In this document: positions 9,915-18,397 of the stretch, one piece after another
Position numbering within the stretch: position 1 is the stretch's first letter
How the letters are laid out: the number at the start of each line of letters is the position of its first letter
Assembly: GCF_030297155.1 (NCBI RefSeq)
Contig: NZ_AP028068.1
Coordinates: forward strand, 1,240,001 to 1,304,000
From: Vibrio sp. FE10
Lineage (GTDB): Bacteria > Pseudomonadota > Gammaproteobacteria > Enterobacterales > Vibrionaceae
Length of the DNA stretch: 64,000 nucleotides
Direction: 5' to 3'
Notes under the pieces: generated by a model
Databases searched by the model: none
What the model was told of the DNA's origin: nothing
What the model saw: the letters and a program-made list of their open reading frames with translations, nothing else
Program-made: the position numbers and the translations under genes

Positions 9915-12074
9915 TTGGTAGAACAAAAAGACAGCTGGCTAGGTTGTGTCGAATGGTTGTGTGAGCATTTTAATGTTCGCAGCCATCCTTCCAAAATAGT
10001 GTCTGGCCTACCTTTAGATAAAGGAAGGCTCAATGAATCCCTTTTCCCAAGAGCGATTGAGAAATCGGGGTTAACTTTGAGCCACGTTAAAAAAGAATTA
10101 CTGACTCAATGTCAGTTCCCCGTTGTTGCTGTTAATTCTGCGACAGGGAGTCCCGTTGTCGTCACTCAAGGCTCCGGTGGCGACTTTCAAGTATTGGATT
10201 GTGAAAGCAACTCAAGCCAAGAAACATCGTTAAAAGACTTGGTTGCTAAAGTCGAATCGTATGTGTGGCAAGTGGGAGCTCAAGCTCTTGATGATGCGCG
10301 TGTTCCATCCCATGAACGCAGCGAGAATAAATCCAACACCCGTTGGTTATGGCGTGTCGTCAAAGAAGTGAAACCCTGGTATCGAGACCTGTTTATCGCT
10401 TCATTCTTGATCAACTTGCTCGCGCTAGTTGTGCCTCTTTTTACCATGAATGTGTACGACCGCGTGGTGCCAAACCAAGCGTTTAACACGCTTTGGGTTC
10501 TGGCGGCAGGCGTTGGTATTGTCGTTATTTTTGATTGGGTGTTGAGAAGCTCACGAAGCTCTGTGACTGACATGGCTGGGCGCTATATTGATAACAAGTT
10601 GTCTTCTCAACTGTTCTCTAAAGTGCTCGGTATGAAGCTCGAAAACCGACCGCAATCGGTAGGCGCCTTTGCCAGACAGCTTCAAGATTTCGATAGCGTG
10701 AAAGATTTCTTCACCTCCATCTCTTTGGTCACGTTAGTCGACTTACCATTCACTTTGCTGTTCCTGTTCCTTATTGGTTGGCTCGGTGGCGCGATGATGT
10801 TCATCCCAGTCGCAATCATGTTGGTATTGATTGTGCTGAGCATTGCGATGAAAGGTAAAGTCGAGAAAACATTCGATGAAACCGCACGTTTGTCGACACA
10901 AAGACAAGCACAGCTGTTTGATTGCTTAACAACCCTTCCGGATATCAAGCAAAACAATGCTGAAGGAATTACTCAGAAGCGTTGGGAACAGACTATTTCA
11001 TCGCTCTCTCAATGGCAGACTCAATCTCGTCACTACTCTAATATCGTGACGCATTCCATTCAGTCGAGTCAGCAGATCGTTACCATCACTCTGATCATCT
11101 TTGGTGTGTATCAGATCTCTGAAGGCTTGCTGAGTATGGGTGGTTTGATAGCGGTGGTGATGTTGAGTGGACGTGCTGCGAGCTCAGTGAACCAGCTTTC
11201 TCTTCTATTGCTGAGGTTTCAACAAACCCGTTCTGCAGTTGAAGGTCTGAATCAGATCATGGACTTACCGCAAGAAGAATCTAAGCATCAAGTGATTGAT
11301 AAGGGTGACTTTGACGGTGGGGTTAGGCTAGATGAAGTCACGTTTACTTATCCAGAGACTCAAAGCCCAGCGCTAAAGGAAATTTCTTTGGAGATAAAAC
11401 CGGGTGAGCGAGTTGGCCTTGTTGGTGCCGCTGGTGCAGGAAAAACCACGCTTTTATCGATTGTTGCTCGCCAGTATTTACCCACAACAGGACAAGCATT
11501 CTATCAAGACATCGATGGGCAATTATGGCCAACCAGTGTGCTACGCAGTGGCATGGGTTGGGTAGGGCAAACGACTAATCTTATCTTCGGCAGTGTTTAC
11601 GATAACGTCACCCTTGGGGCGACTAACGTTGATGAGGAGAAGTTGAGACAAGCTCTACAACAGTCGGGTTTGAATGGTTATATGGGACGCTTAAGCAATG
11701 GCTTAGAAACGCCAGTTGGTGAAGGTGGCCGATTGCTTTCAGGGGGCCAACGCCAAGCTGTGGCTATCGCAAGGGCGCTTTATCGTTGTCCAAAGCTATT
11801 GATCATGGATGAGCCGACCAGCGCGTTAGATAACCAAGCTGAAATACAGTTCTTCAATGCACTACAAAGCATGCCGAGAGAAACGTCCATGCTGATCAGT
11901 TCGCATAAATCTTCTTTCTTGATGATGTGTGATCGAGTGATTGTGTTGGATAAAGGCCAGATCGTGGCTGAGGGTGAGCCAAAAGACATCCTCTCTCTAC
12001 AGAAGAAAAGCGCTCCGAAAGGAACAAGTCGTTTTAAGACGGTTTCAGTGGTGAAGGGAGGTCGTCATGAGTAA
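9915..12074 (+). CDS. Type I secretion ABC transporter, permease/ATPase (LapB/LssB-like)
   Basis: Inner-membrane exporter that powers secretion of the upstream adhesin; 719 aa. The N-terminal ~130 residues look like a degenerate C39-like (non-peptidase) domain, then a six-helix ABC transmembrane domain (about 150-430) and a nucleotide-binding domain with Walker A GAAGAGKTT (about 507), signature LSGGQRQ (about 608), Walker B LLIMDEP (about 628) and an H-loop His in SSHKS. The start is a TTG: it is preceded at good spacing by GGAAG (9904-9908), and the first in-frame ATG would remove much of the protein. It lies 33 bp after the adhesin stop and overlaps the next gene by 8 bp, so it is co-transcribed. 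Family and role are certain; the exact substrate is inferred from position. Confidence 0.93.
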   Translation: MVEQKDSWLGCVEWLCEHFNVRSHPSKIVSGLPLDKGRLNESLFPRAIEKSGLTLSHVKKELLTQCQFPVVAVNSATGSPVVVTQGSGGDFQVLDCESNSSQETSLKDLVAKVESYVWQVGAQALDDARVPSHERSENKSNTRWLWRVVKEVKPWYRDLFIASFLINLLALVVPLFTMNVYDRVVPNQAFNTLWVLAAGVGIVVIFDWVLRSSRSSVTDMAGRYIDNKLSSQLFSKVLGMKLENRPQSVGAFARQLQDFDSVKDFFTSISLVTLVDLPFTLLFLFLIGWLGGAMMFIPVAIMLVLIVLSIAMKGKVEKTFDETARLSTQRQAQLFDCLTTLPDIKQNNAEGITQKRWEQTISSLSQWQTQSRHYSNIVTHSIQSSQQIVTITLIIFGVYQISEGLLSMGGLIAVVMLSGRAASSVNQLSLLLLRFQQTRSAVEGLNQIMDLPQEESKHQVIDKGDFDGGVRLDEVTFTYPETQSPALKEISLEIKPGERVGLVGAAGAGKTTLLSIVARQYLPTTGQAFYQDIDGQLWPTSVLRSGMGWVGQTTNLIFGSVYDNVTLGATNVDEEKLRQALQQSGLNGYMGRLSNGLETPVGEGGRLLSGGQRQAVAIARALYRCPKLLIMDEPTSALDNQAEIQFFNALQSMPRETSMLISSHKSSFLMMCDRVIVLDKGQIVAEGEPKDILSLQKKSAPKGTSRFKTVSVVKGGRHE

Positions 12075-13392
12075 TGATATTCAATGGACCAACAATCACT
12101 TGGCGTTTCGCTCTCGCAAGCTGATTTGGCTAAGTGCGTTATTGATTGTGTCTATCATCGGTTGGGCGACATGGGCAACATTAGAAGAGGTGGTGATCGG
12201 TGAAGGTAAAGTTGTGCCGAGTCTTTCAGTACAAACGATTCAGAGCTTAGAAGGCGGTCTAGTTCAAGAGATCATGGTAAGACAAGGCCAATCTGTCGTG
12301 AAAGGCCAACCTCTGGCTAAGTTGGAAGATACTCGTTTTAAAGCGGCTTTTTTAGAGTCGGCTCAACAAGCGGATACCTTACTGGCCCAACAATTAAGAT
12401 TGAAAGCAGAGCTGTCGACAGTTGTTTTAAATAACGATGCAAAAGAGTGGTTTGAACGAGTGGTCTTGGTGCCACAAGATATTGTCATCGATGTATCGAG
12501 CCATCCGGCATTAATGAACGCCAAAGCCAACTATCGAGAACGTTTAGGTCAGTTGAAATCGGAACTGGAAGAGGCGGCACTCCGCATTGAGCAACAAGAC
12601 CAAGCGCGTGTCGATACGCTCAATAATATTCAGACTTTAGAAAGTAGCCTCGATATCGTTATTCGAGAGCGCAACATGTTGAAAGATGTGGTTGCTAGCG
12701 GTGCGGTTGCAGAAGTTGAGCTGCTGAAACTGAACCGTGATGTGGTCAAGCTGAAAGGCGATATTGCTAGCTCAAAAGTGGCGGCTCAGAAACAGATTGC
12801 TGCTTACTCAGAATCGATAGCCGATCACCGCAGCATCGCGTTAGATTTTCGCGCCAAAGTACAAGGCCAGCTGAACGAAGTTGCTAGCAAAATAGCGCAA
12901 TTGAATGAAAGCCAACAAGCTATTGCCGACCAACTGAAACGAACTCAAATCTTAGCGCCAGTTGACGGTACGGTGAAAGAGATATTCGTTCGTACTATTG
13001 GTGGTGTTGTTCGTCCCGGCGAGCCGATTATTGAGATCATTCCATCAAACAGTGATTTGATTGTTGAAGCGAGGATCTCTCCGCAAGATATCGCGTTTGT
13101 TCATAATGGATTAGGTGCCACCGTTAAATTCACTGCGTATGACTTTGTTATCTATGGTGGCCTGAAAGGTAAAGTCACTTATGTGAGTGCCGATGCCTTA
13201 CAAACAGAAGACGGTAATGCCTATTATCGCGCCCATATTCAGTTAAACGAAGACCAACAACAAAACTCTGCCTTTAGCATTATCCCAGGGATGCAAGTCG
13301 CGGTTGATATCTTGACCGGAGAAAAAACAGTATTGAGTTATTGGTTAAAACCTATTTTACGAGCTAAGGAAAACTCACTTCGCGAACGATGA
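12067..13392 (+). CDS. HlyD-family type I secretion adaptor (LapC-like)
   Basis: Periplasmic adaptor that bridges the ABC exporter and the TolC-like channel; 441 aa. It has a short cytoplasmic N-terminus, one membrane segment (about 18-38), a lipoyl/biotinyl-like half motif with GGLVQEIMVRQGQSV (about 72-90), a long central coiled coil (about 95-290, rich in Glu, Gln, Leu and Ala), the second lipoyl half (APVDGTVKEI, about 300) and a C-terminal beta-barrel domain. The ATG at 12067 overlaps the end of the exporter gene by 8 bp, a sign of translational coupling. The length and layout match LapC/HlyD proteins, with no visible defects. Confidence 0.93.
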   Translation: MSNDIQWTNNHLAFRSRKLIWLSALLIVSIIGWATWATLEEVVIGEGKVVPSLSVQTIQSLEGGLVQEIMVRQGQSVVKGQPLAKLEDTRFKAAFLESAQQADTLLAQQLRLKAELSTVVLNNDAKEWFERVVLVPQDIVIDVSSHPALMNAKANYRERLGQLKSELEEAALRIEQQDQARVDTLNNIQTLESSLDIVIRERNMLKDVVASGAVAEVELLKLNRDVVKLKGDIASSKVAAQKQIAAYSESIADHRSIALDFRAKVQGQLNEVASKIAQLNESQQAIADQLKRTQILAPVDGTVKEIFVRTIGGVVRPGEPIIEIIPSNSDLIVEARISPQDIAFVHNGLGATVKFTAYDFVIYGGLKGKVTYVSADALQTEDGNAYYRAHIQLNEDQQQNSAFSIIPGMQVAVDILTGEKTVLSYWLKPILRAKENSLRER

Positions 13393-13426
13393 AGTGGGTT
13401 AAAGCATAAATATAAAAGGAAGTGTA

Positions 13427-14739
13427 ATGCATTCAAAATTCTTACTCTCTTCTTGCTTACTCATGAGCGGGCTGTCTCAAGCAGCCTCATTAGAAGAGTC
13501 CGTGGCCTTTGCCATCGACTATAGCCCAGAGATATTGGCGCAATACTCCCGATACCAATCGGTTGTCAGAGACGGAGATGCTGCAAGTGGTTTGTATATG
13601 CCTCAAGTCAATTTGTACGCGGCGGCAGGTTATGAAGAGACGCGCTATAACAGCGGCAGTAAACTCGACAGTGATGACCGTGGGCTAACGCGAACAGAGA
13701 TTGGCGTTAAGGTATCTCAGTTACTATTCGACGGTTTTAAAACGACGTCGAATGTCGATCGATTAACGTTCGAAGCGGAAGCTGAGCGTCTAACTTTGAT
13801 TTCGCGAGCTGAAAACGTCTCGTTAGATGTGGTGAGAAACTATCTCGATATTCTTAAGGCAGAGACGTTACTTGAACTGTCTAAGCGTAACGTAAAAGAA
13901 CACCAAGAGATCTATCAAGATATCCAAGACAAGAAGAGCAAAGGCTTGAGCAGTAACTCGGATCTGGCTCAGATCTCTGCCCGTGTTGCGACGGCGCAAT
14001 CTTCATTAATCGCTGCTCAGAACAACCTGTTTGATTTACAAACTCAGTACCTACGCTTAGTAGGCAAGCCTGCTGTGAACTTGGTTTATCCACGTTTTGA
14101 TTATGCTTTGTTACCAAGCTCAGCACAGGTCGCGCTTGAACAGGCTGTCGAGAATCACCCTGAAATCCAAGCATCTTTGCTTGATATCGATGCCGCTCGT
14201 AAAGAAATGCGCCGCGAGAAAGGTGATTACTACCCAGAACTAAAACTCGAGCTTCACGCCAACAAGAATGACAACGTGTCTAACCCTCCGGGTGGTGTTG
14301 ATGAAGATGCTCGTATCATGTTGACCATGGATTACGACTTGTTTAATGGCTTCTCTACCGACTCTCGCGTGGAATCATCGCGTGGCGAGTTGAAGAAGCA
14401 AGAGCGATCAGATTAAGGACTGAGCGTGAGGTTAAAGAGGGCACTCAACTCGCTTGGAACGCCTACAAGATGCTTGAACAACAAAAGTCCCTTTTTCAAC
14501 AAAACGTGGATGCAGCAAAAATTGCAGAGCTTGGTTATATCCAACAATTTAATGTAGGCAGACGAAGCCTACTGGATGTGCTCGATGCAAAAGTGGAAGT
14601 ATTCTTGGCTCGAAGAAACTTTATCAGCACTGAATACGATCAAACGTTAGCGGCATACCGAGTGTTGAATGCTATGGGCATGTTGACTTACGCATTGAGG
14701 GTTGAACACCCAGAAGAATGGCAAGGGGAGAACAAGTAA
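13427..14739 (+). pseudogene. TolC-type outer-membrane channel (LapE-like), frameshifted
   Basis: Outer-membrane efflux protein completing the adhesin export system. The first frame encodes a signal peptide (cleavage near LSQA/ASLEE) and the TolC N-terminal half, and stops at 14414-14416. The protein continues in the frame one base back, where codons from about 14401 read RLRTEREVKEG and then the second TolC repeat to a stop at 14737-14739. The total of 1313 bp is one base short of a multiple of three, so one base (or four) has been lost near 14395-14413. No slippery heptamer of the usual -1 type is seen there. Both halves keep good coding sense, so this is either a recent mutation or a sequencing error. 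The start ATG 13427 follows AAAAGGAAG at good spacing. If the frameshift is real, export would need another TolC. Confidence 0.85.
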
Positions 14740-15375
14740 TGAGACATTTTAAACTAGCGCTACTTAGTTCTATCTTGCTGATGGGGTGTGCAGAAACGCC
14801 CGATACGACAATGACTCGTCATCAAATTGATGATCTGGCGGATGATGACCGTGACGGTGTGATTAACCAACGAGACCTTTGTGCTGATACCCCAGAAGGT
14901 GTGACGGTAGACATTAAAGGGTGTGCAAACTGGAAAATTGTCGAAGACGTTGAGGTCTTAAGCGTGGCATTCGATTTCGATAAATATGTACTTAAACCAG
15001 AACACAGCCGTTCTTAACGAGTTAGTGCGTTTACTGGGTGAGCAACCAGACGCCTCCGTTACCTTAGTGGGGGACACCAGTTCAGAAGGTACCAACGTTT
15101 ATAATAAGGCATTGGCCAAGAAAAGGACTGGCGTGATTCGAGACGCTCTGATTGACAGAGGCATTGATGGGGAGCGAATCTTCGAACAAGAATTTACTCA
15201 GATAACCAGCTTAACCCAGCACCTTCACAAGCGTAAGCGTAGAACCATTGCGGTGTTAAAAACAGAGAGCATGGAAGTGAATCCATCTTGGAATATCTTT
15301 ACCTCAGAGATGCAGCTCGACAGCAATAGCGATGTTGAATCTAAGACATCGATTGACCCAGTAGGAGGCCAGTAA
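14739..15375 (+). pseudogene. OmpA-like peptidoglycan-associated lipoprotein, frameshifted
   Basis: A lipoprotein with an OmpA C-terminal peptidoglycan-binding domain, probably anchoring the export system or adhesin to the wall. The ATG at 14739 overlaps the TolC-like stop (TAATG). The signal peptide ends in lipobox LMGC, followed by a thrombospondin type 3-like Asp-rich stretch (DDDRDGVINQRDLC) and the OmpA start FDFDKYVLKPEH. The frame then stops at 15015-15017 and the domain continues one frame over (TAVLNELVRLL, GDTSSEGT, AKKRTGVIRDAL). Alignment with the OmpA pattern fits loss of two bases in the CACA run near 15003, and the length of 637 bp agrees. The C-terminus extends past the OmpA domain by about 35 residues. 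A +1 programmed shift seems unlikely. Confidence 0.82.
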
Positions 15376-16319
15376 TGAAACGTCTATCTAATAAATCGGG
15401 CTTACTGCTTGCTGCTGTACCTGCGTTATTCTCAGTATCAACGTTAGCGAATGACGCCAGTGATATTGGTTTGGTCGCGATTGAACCGAACATGCAGGGC
15501 CTTGTTGAAGACTTGCTTAAGAGCCAAGAGATCGACTTAGAGATCTTGTTGAGTGACAGTGTCCCTGAGCAGATGATCATGCAACGTTCACGTGTTGGTA
15601 TTACTTCCAAAAAGTGGACTGACAAAGAGATGGCTAGGTTCGACATGCGCTATGGCTACAGGCCGACCGAGCTGATGTTTACCGCAGACGTAATAGCGAT
15701 TCTGGCGAATGAGAATAACCCAGCCACATCCATCAGCGTTGCTGAACTTATCGATGTGTTTGGTTGCTCTAGCGACCCTAAGCATCCGAAATGGACGCCA
15801 AGCAGTGACACTCGTGACGGAGAAAGCCTAGACACACACATGTTGCCTTTCGCTATCGACCACAATCTGCAAGGCCATACCACCTTTTCGAGTTGGGTCG
15901 AGTGTGGAGTTGATGGCGAATATGCGAATACTCAATTCTTAGCGGATCTGCCGGATCTGATTAACAAGATTGAAGACGAGGATGCCGCCATTGGTTATAC
16001 CGTCTACTCAGATCAAATCTCAGATGTGAAGTGGCTGAGTGTGGTTGATAATCTAGGTGTGAACTACGACTTAAACAAAGAGACGATCCTCTCTGGTCGT
16101 TACCCATTAGCTACGGTTTACTATATGTACCTGAATATTCCAGCGCATCGCAAAGGCTTTACGGAACAAGAGAAGTTCTTTGTTGGGCTGACTTTGTCGG
16201 AAGAACATCAAGGTGTGTTGAACCAATATGGTTTCATCAGTTTGCCGCCAGAAGCAATCCAACGGAATAAAGTTAGGCTATCACTTGAAGAGCCTGCAAT
16301 CGAAGGCGGCTATAAATAA
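15375..16319 (+). CDS. PstS-like periplasmic substrate-binding protein in the adhesin operon
   Basis: Exported 314-residue protein of the PBP-like (PstS-type) superfamily. The signal peptide spans about residues 1-26 (cleavage near TLAN). Typical PstS-superfamily elements are visible: a segment like ADVIAILANENNP followed by SVAELIDVFG, and near the C-terminus a GFISLPPEAI segment like the GYVPLP region of PstS. The ATG overlaps the stop of the OmpA-like gene (TAATG), with GGAGG at 15364-15368. No permease or ATPase of a phosphate transporter is nearby, so a role in adhesin export, assembly or sensing is more likely than uptake; that is inference from operon position. The terminator at 16422 closes the unit. 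Confidence 0.75.
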   Translation: MKRLSNKSGLLLAAVPALFSVSTLANDASDIGLVAIEPNMQGLVEDLLKSQEIDLEILLSDSVPEQMIMQRSRVGITSKKWTDKEMARFDMRYGYRPTELMFTADVIAILANENNPATSISVAELIDVFGCSSDPKHPKWTPSSDTRDGESLDTHMLPFAIDHNLQGHTTFSSWVECGVDGEYANTQFLADLPDLINKIEDEDAAIGYTVYSDQISDVKWLSVVDNLGVNYDLNKETILSGRYPLATVYYMYLNIPAHRKGFTEQEKFFVGLTLSEEHQGVLNQYGFISLPPEAIQRNKVRLSLEEPAIEGGYK

Positions 16320-16421
16320 TTAGTACGATGTATTGTATGTGGGTCGTCGGAATGGTATTGTTAGTTCCGTAATGGTTCTCAACGTGACGGATTACGTTAT
16401 TCGGCGATAGAATTTATCTAG

Positions 16422-16445
16422 CGGGCATGTATGCCCGTTTTTTTT
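16422..16445 (+). terminator. Intrinsic terminator of the adhesin/T1SS operon
   Basis: A GC-rich inverted repeat (CGGGCA / TGCCCG) is followed by eight T residues. It lies about 100 bp after the last gene of the block. Confidence 0.85.
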
Positions 16446-16529
16446 CGCCTAAAATTTGTGCCTTGAGCGGTTGTTTGTTGATTGGTCACGTATAATGGGC
16501 GCTTCATACCGCGCGAATAAGCACAATTA

Positions 16530-17123
16530 ATGAGAACTCTTCCTGTCTTAATCCTACCTTTGTTATTGGTTCTGAATACCCTTTCATTCTCTGCGCAAGC
16601 GAGTGAAAGCTGGTGGTTGCGAACGGTATTCAATACAAGTTCTGTTCAGCCAAGTTCTCAAAACTATATTAACGATATCGATCTCATGGATTGTGGCGAA
16701 GTTGAAGGCACTCTGTTGTGCAGTGACCTCACTCAATATTACGATTTGGATGTTTATGTTGAACTGGAGTTGGGTGACTCAAGCGTAGAGGTGGTTCGCC
16801 TTAACCTGCCATATTCGAACCTTAGTTACACAAAGCTTCAGGCATACCTTCGCCAAGATGGCTTTGCTCTCAGCTCAATTAGCATTGGGGAGGATGAGTT
16901 CGATGTCGTCGCTCAACTTGAACAAGCGAAACGTGAGGGCGTTGGTTACGATAAGGTAGATAAACAACTCGTCGAATTCATCAATGCACCACATAATTCC
17001 TCTGAGCAAAAGAGTTTATGGAATGTGCCTAATTCTTCCTCATCTTCTTCTCGTTCTTCAGCTCCTTGGATTCAGCTGCATAGTGATGGTGACAATTTAA
17101 CGGTTGAACTAAATCGCTTCTAA
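16530..17123 (+). CDS. Exported protein of unknown function with a Ser-rich segment
   Basis: 197 aa, not recognised. The N-terminus is a clear signal peptide (MRTLPVLILPLLLVLN, cleavage near AQAS). The mature part begins SESWWLRTVFNTSS, is acidic, has one Cys pair in DCGEVEGTLLC, and ends with a run of about nine Ser residues (near residue 170) before a short C-terminal tail. A perfect TATAAT lies at 16491-16496, 34 bp before the ATG, suggesting its own promoter after the operon terminator. The Shine-Dalgarno sequence is weak. It probably acts in the periplasm; no function can be assigned. Confidence 0.7.
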   Translation: MRTLPVLILPLLLVLNTLSFSAQASESWWLRTVFNTSSVQPSSQNYINDIDLMDCGEVEGTLLCSDLTQYYDLDVYVELELGDSSVEVVRLNLPYSNLSYTKLQAYLRQDGFALSSISIGEDEFDVVAQLEQAKREGVGYDKVDKQLVEFINAPHNSSEQKSLWNVPNSSSSSSRSSAPWIQLHSDGDNLTVELNRF

Positions 17124-17340
17124 TTGCTCAAATTTATAGATGGTTTCGTAATTCATTAGAGTCAACAAGCCTTTTGGAATAAAGGTTCACGGGCAGACAG
17201 CAAGCTATTATTTATTTAAGTGTTCGTTTTTCTGTGGCTCTCACATTTTTAGTAAGCGTTTACCTTTGCCATTTGTTATACGTTGAGCCTTCGGTAAAAC
17301 GAGCTTAGGATACGTTCAGTATTGATAAAGGAGACAACCC

Positions 17341-18249
17341 ATGGTTGCAAGAGTAACGACAGCGCCACAAGGCCCAGAATTTTCTGAGTTGGTGCAAGGA
17401 TACTGGCGTACAGCAGAATGGGGTATGACCCCGCAACAACGCCTGACTTTCCTGAAGCAGCACATTGATCTTGGTATCACAACTGTTGATCACGCGGATA
17501 TTTACGGTAACTACCAATGTGAAAAGTTGTTTGGTGAAGCATTGGCGCTTGAGCCAAGCCTTCGTGATGATATCCAAATCGTCACCAAGTGCGACATCAA
17601 CTTGTGTGGTGACCACACTCCTGATCGCAAGATCAATCACTATGACACTAGCGCGCACCATATTTACCAATCAGTAAATAATTCTCTAGAGCGTTTGGGT
17701 GTAACCGAACTTGATGTCTTACTTATTCACCGTCCAGATGTACTGATGGATGCAGATGAAGTAGCAGAAGCGTTCGCTGAACTGCATAAGGTCGGCAAAG
17801 TTAAGCACTTCGGTGTCTCTAACTTTTCACCGTGCCAGTTCGACTTACTGCAATCTCGACTCGGTAAGCCACTGGTGACTAACCAAGTTGAAATCAACCC
17901 ATTGAACTTCGAAGTTGCACATGATGGTACGCTGGATCAACTGCAGATGAACCGTATTCGTCCAATGGCGTGGTCTTGTCTCGGTGGTGGTAGCATCTTC
18001 AGTGGCGATTCCGCACAAGCGATTCGCGTTCGTGATGAGCTAGAAGCAATTCGCCAAGAAGTGGGTGCAGACAGCATTGATCAAGTGATTTACGCTTGGG
18101 TTCGTCGTTTACCGTCTAACCCAATTGCGATTATTGGCTCAGGTAAGATTGAACGTGTGAAGACGGCCGTTGATGCACTGAAAATCGAACTGACTCGCGA
18201 GCAATGGTATCGCGTATGGGTTGCATCTAAAGGCCACGGTGTGCCATAG
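17341..18249 (+). CDS. Aldo/keto reductase (YdhF-like)
   Basis: NADPH-dependent oxidoreductase with the aldo/keto reductase barrel, 302 aa. Seen: the catalytic Asp/Tyr segment DHADIYGNYQCEKLFGEAL, the Lys in IVTKCDI, LLIHRPD (catalytic His), VGKVKHFGVSNF and the C-terminal nucleotide-binding part AIIGSGKIERV. The start ATG follows AAGGAG (17328-17333) at ideal spacing. It is a single-gene unit closed by the terminator at 18271. The physiological substrate is unknown. Confidence 0.93.
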   Translation: MVARVTTAPQGPEFSELVQGYWRTAEWGMTPQQRLTFLKQHIDLGITTVDHADIYGNYQCEKLFGEALALEPSLRDDIQIVTKCDINLCGDHTPDRKINHYDTSAHHIYQSVNNSLERLGVTELDVLLIHRPDVLMDADEVAEAFAELHKVGKVKHFGVSNFSPCQFDLLQSRLGKPLVTNQVEINPLNFEVAHDGTLDQLQMNRIRPMAWSCLGGGSIFSGDSAQAIRVRDELEAIRQEVGADSIDQVIYAWVRRLPSNPIAIIGSGKIERVKTAVDALKIELTREQWYRVWVASKGHGVP

Positions 18250-18270
18250 AAAGCAATTCGTATAGAAGCA

Positions 18271-18298
18271 AAAGCCAGCTAATAAAGCTGGCTTTTTT
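18271..18298 (+). terminator. Intrinsic terminator after the aldo/keto reductase gene
   Basis: Ten-base stem AAAGCCAGCT / AGCTGGCTTT with a 5-nt loop and a T run, 21 bp after the stop codon. Confidence 0.9.
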
Positions 18299-18397
18299 GT
18301 GTTCGCCTAACATGTTTCTTCAAAACTGTGATTAGAGTGGAATATTTTTCAAAAACACTCATAATGCACTCTGTTTTTCACCAGTTGGATATTTCCA

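Noticed and set aside
14395..15017. Programmed frameshifting in the TolC-like and OmpA-like genes
   Set aside because: No slippery heptamer, stimulatory structure or prfB-like CTT-TGA context is visible at either site.
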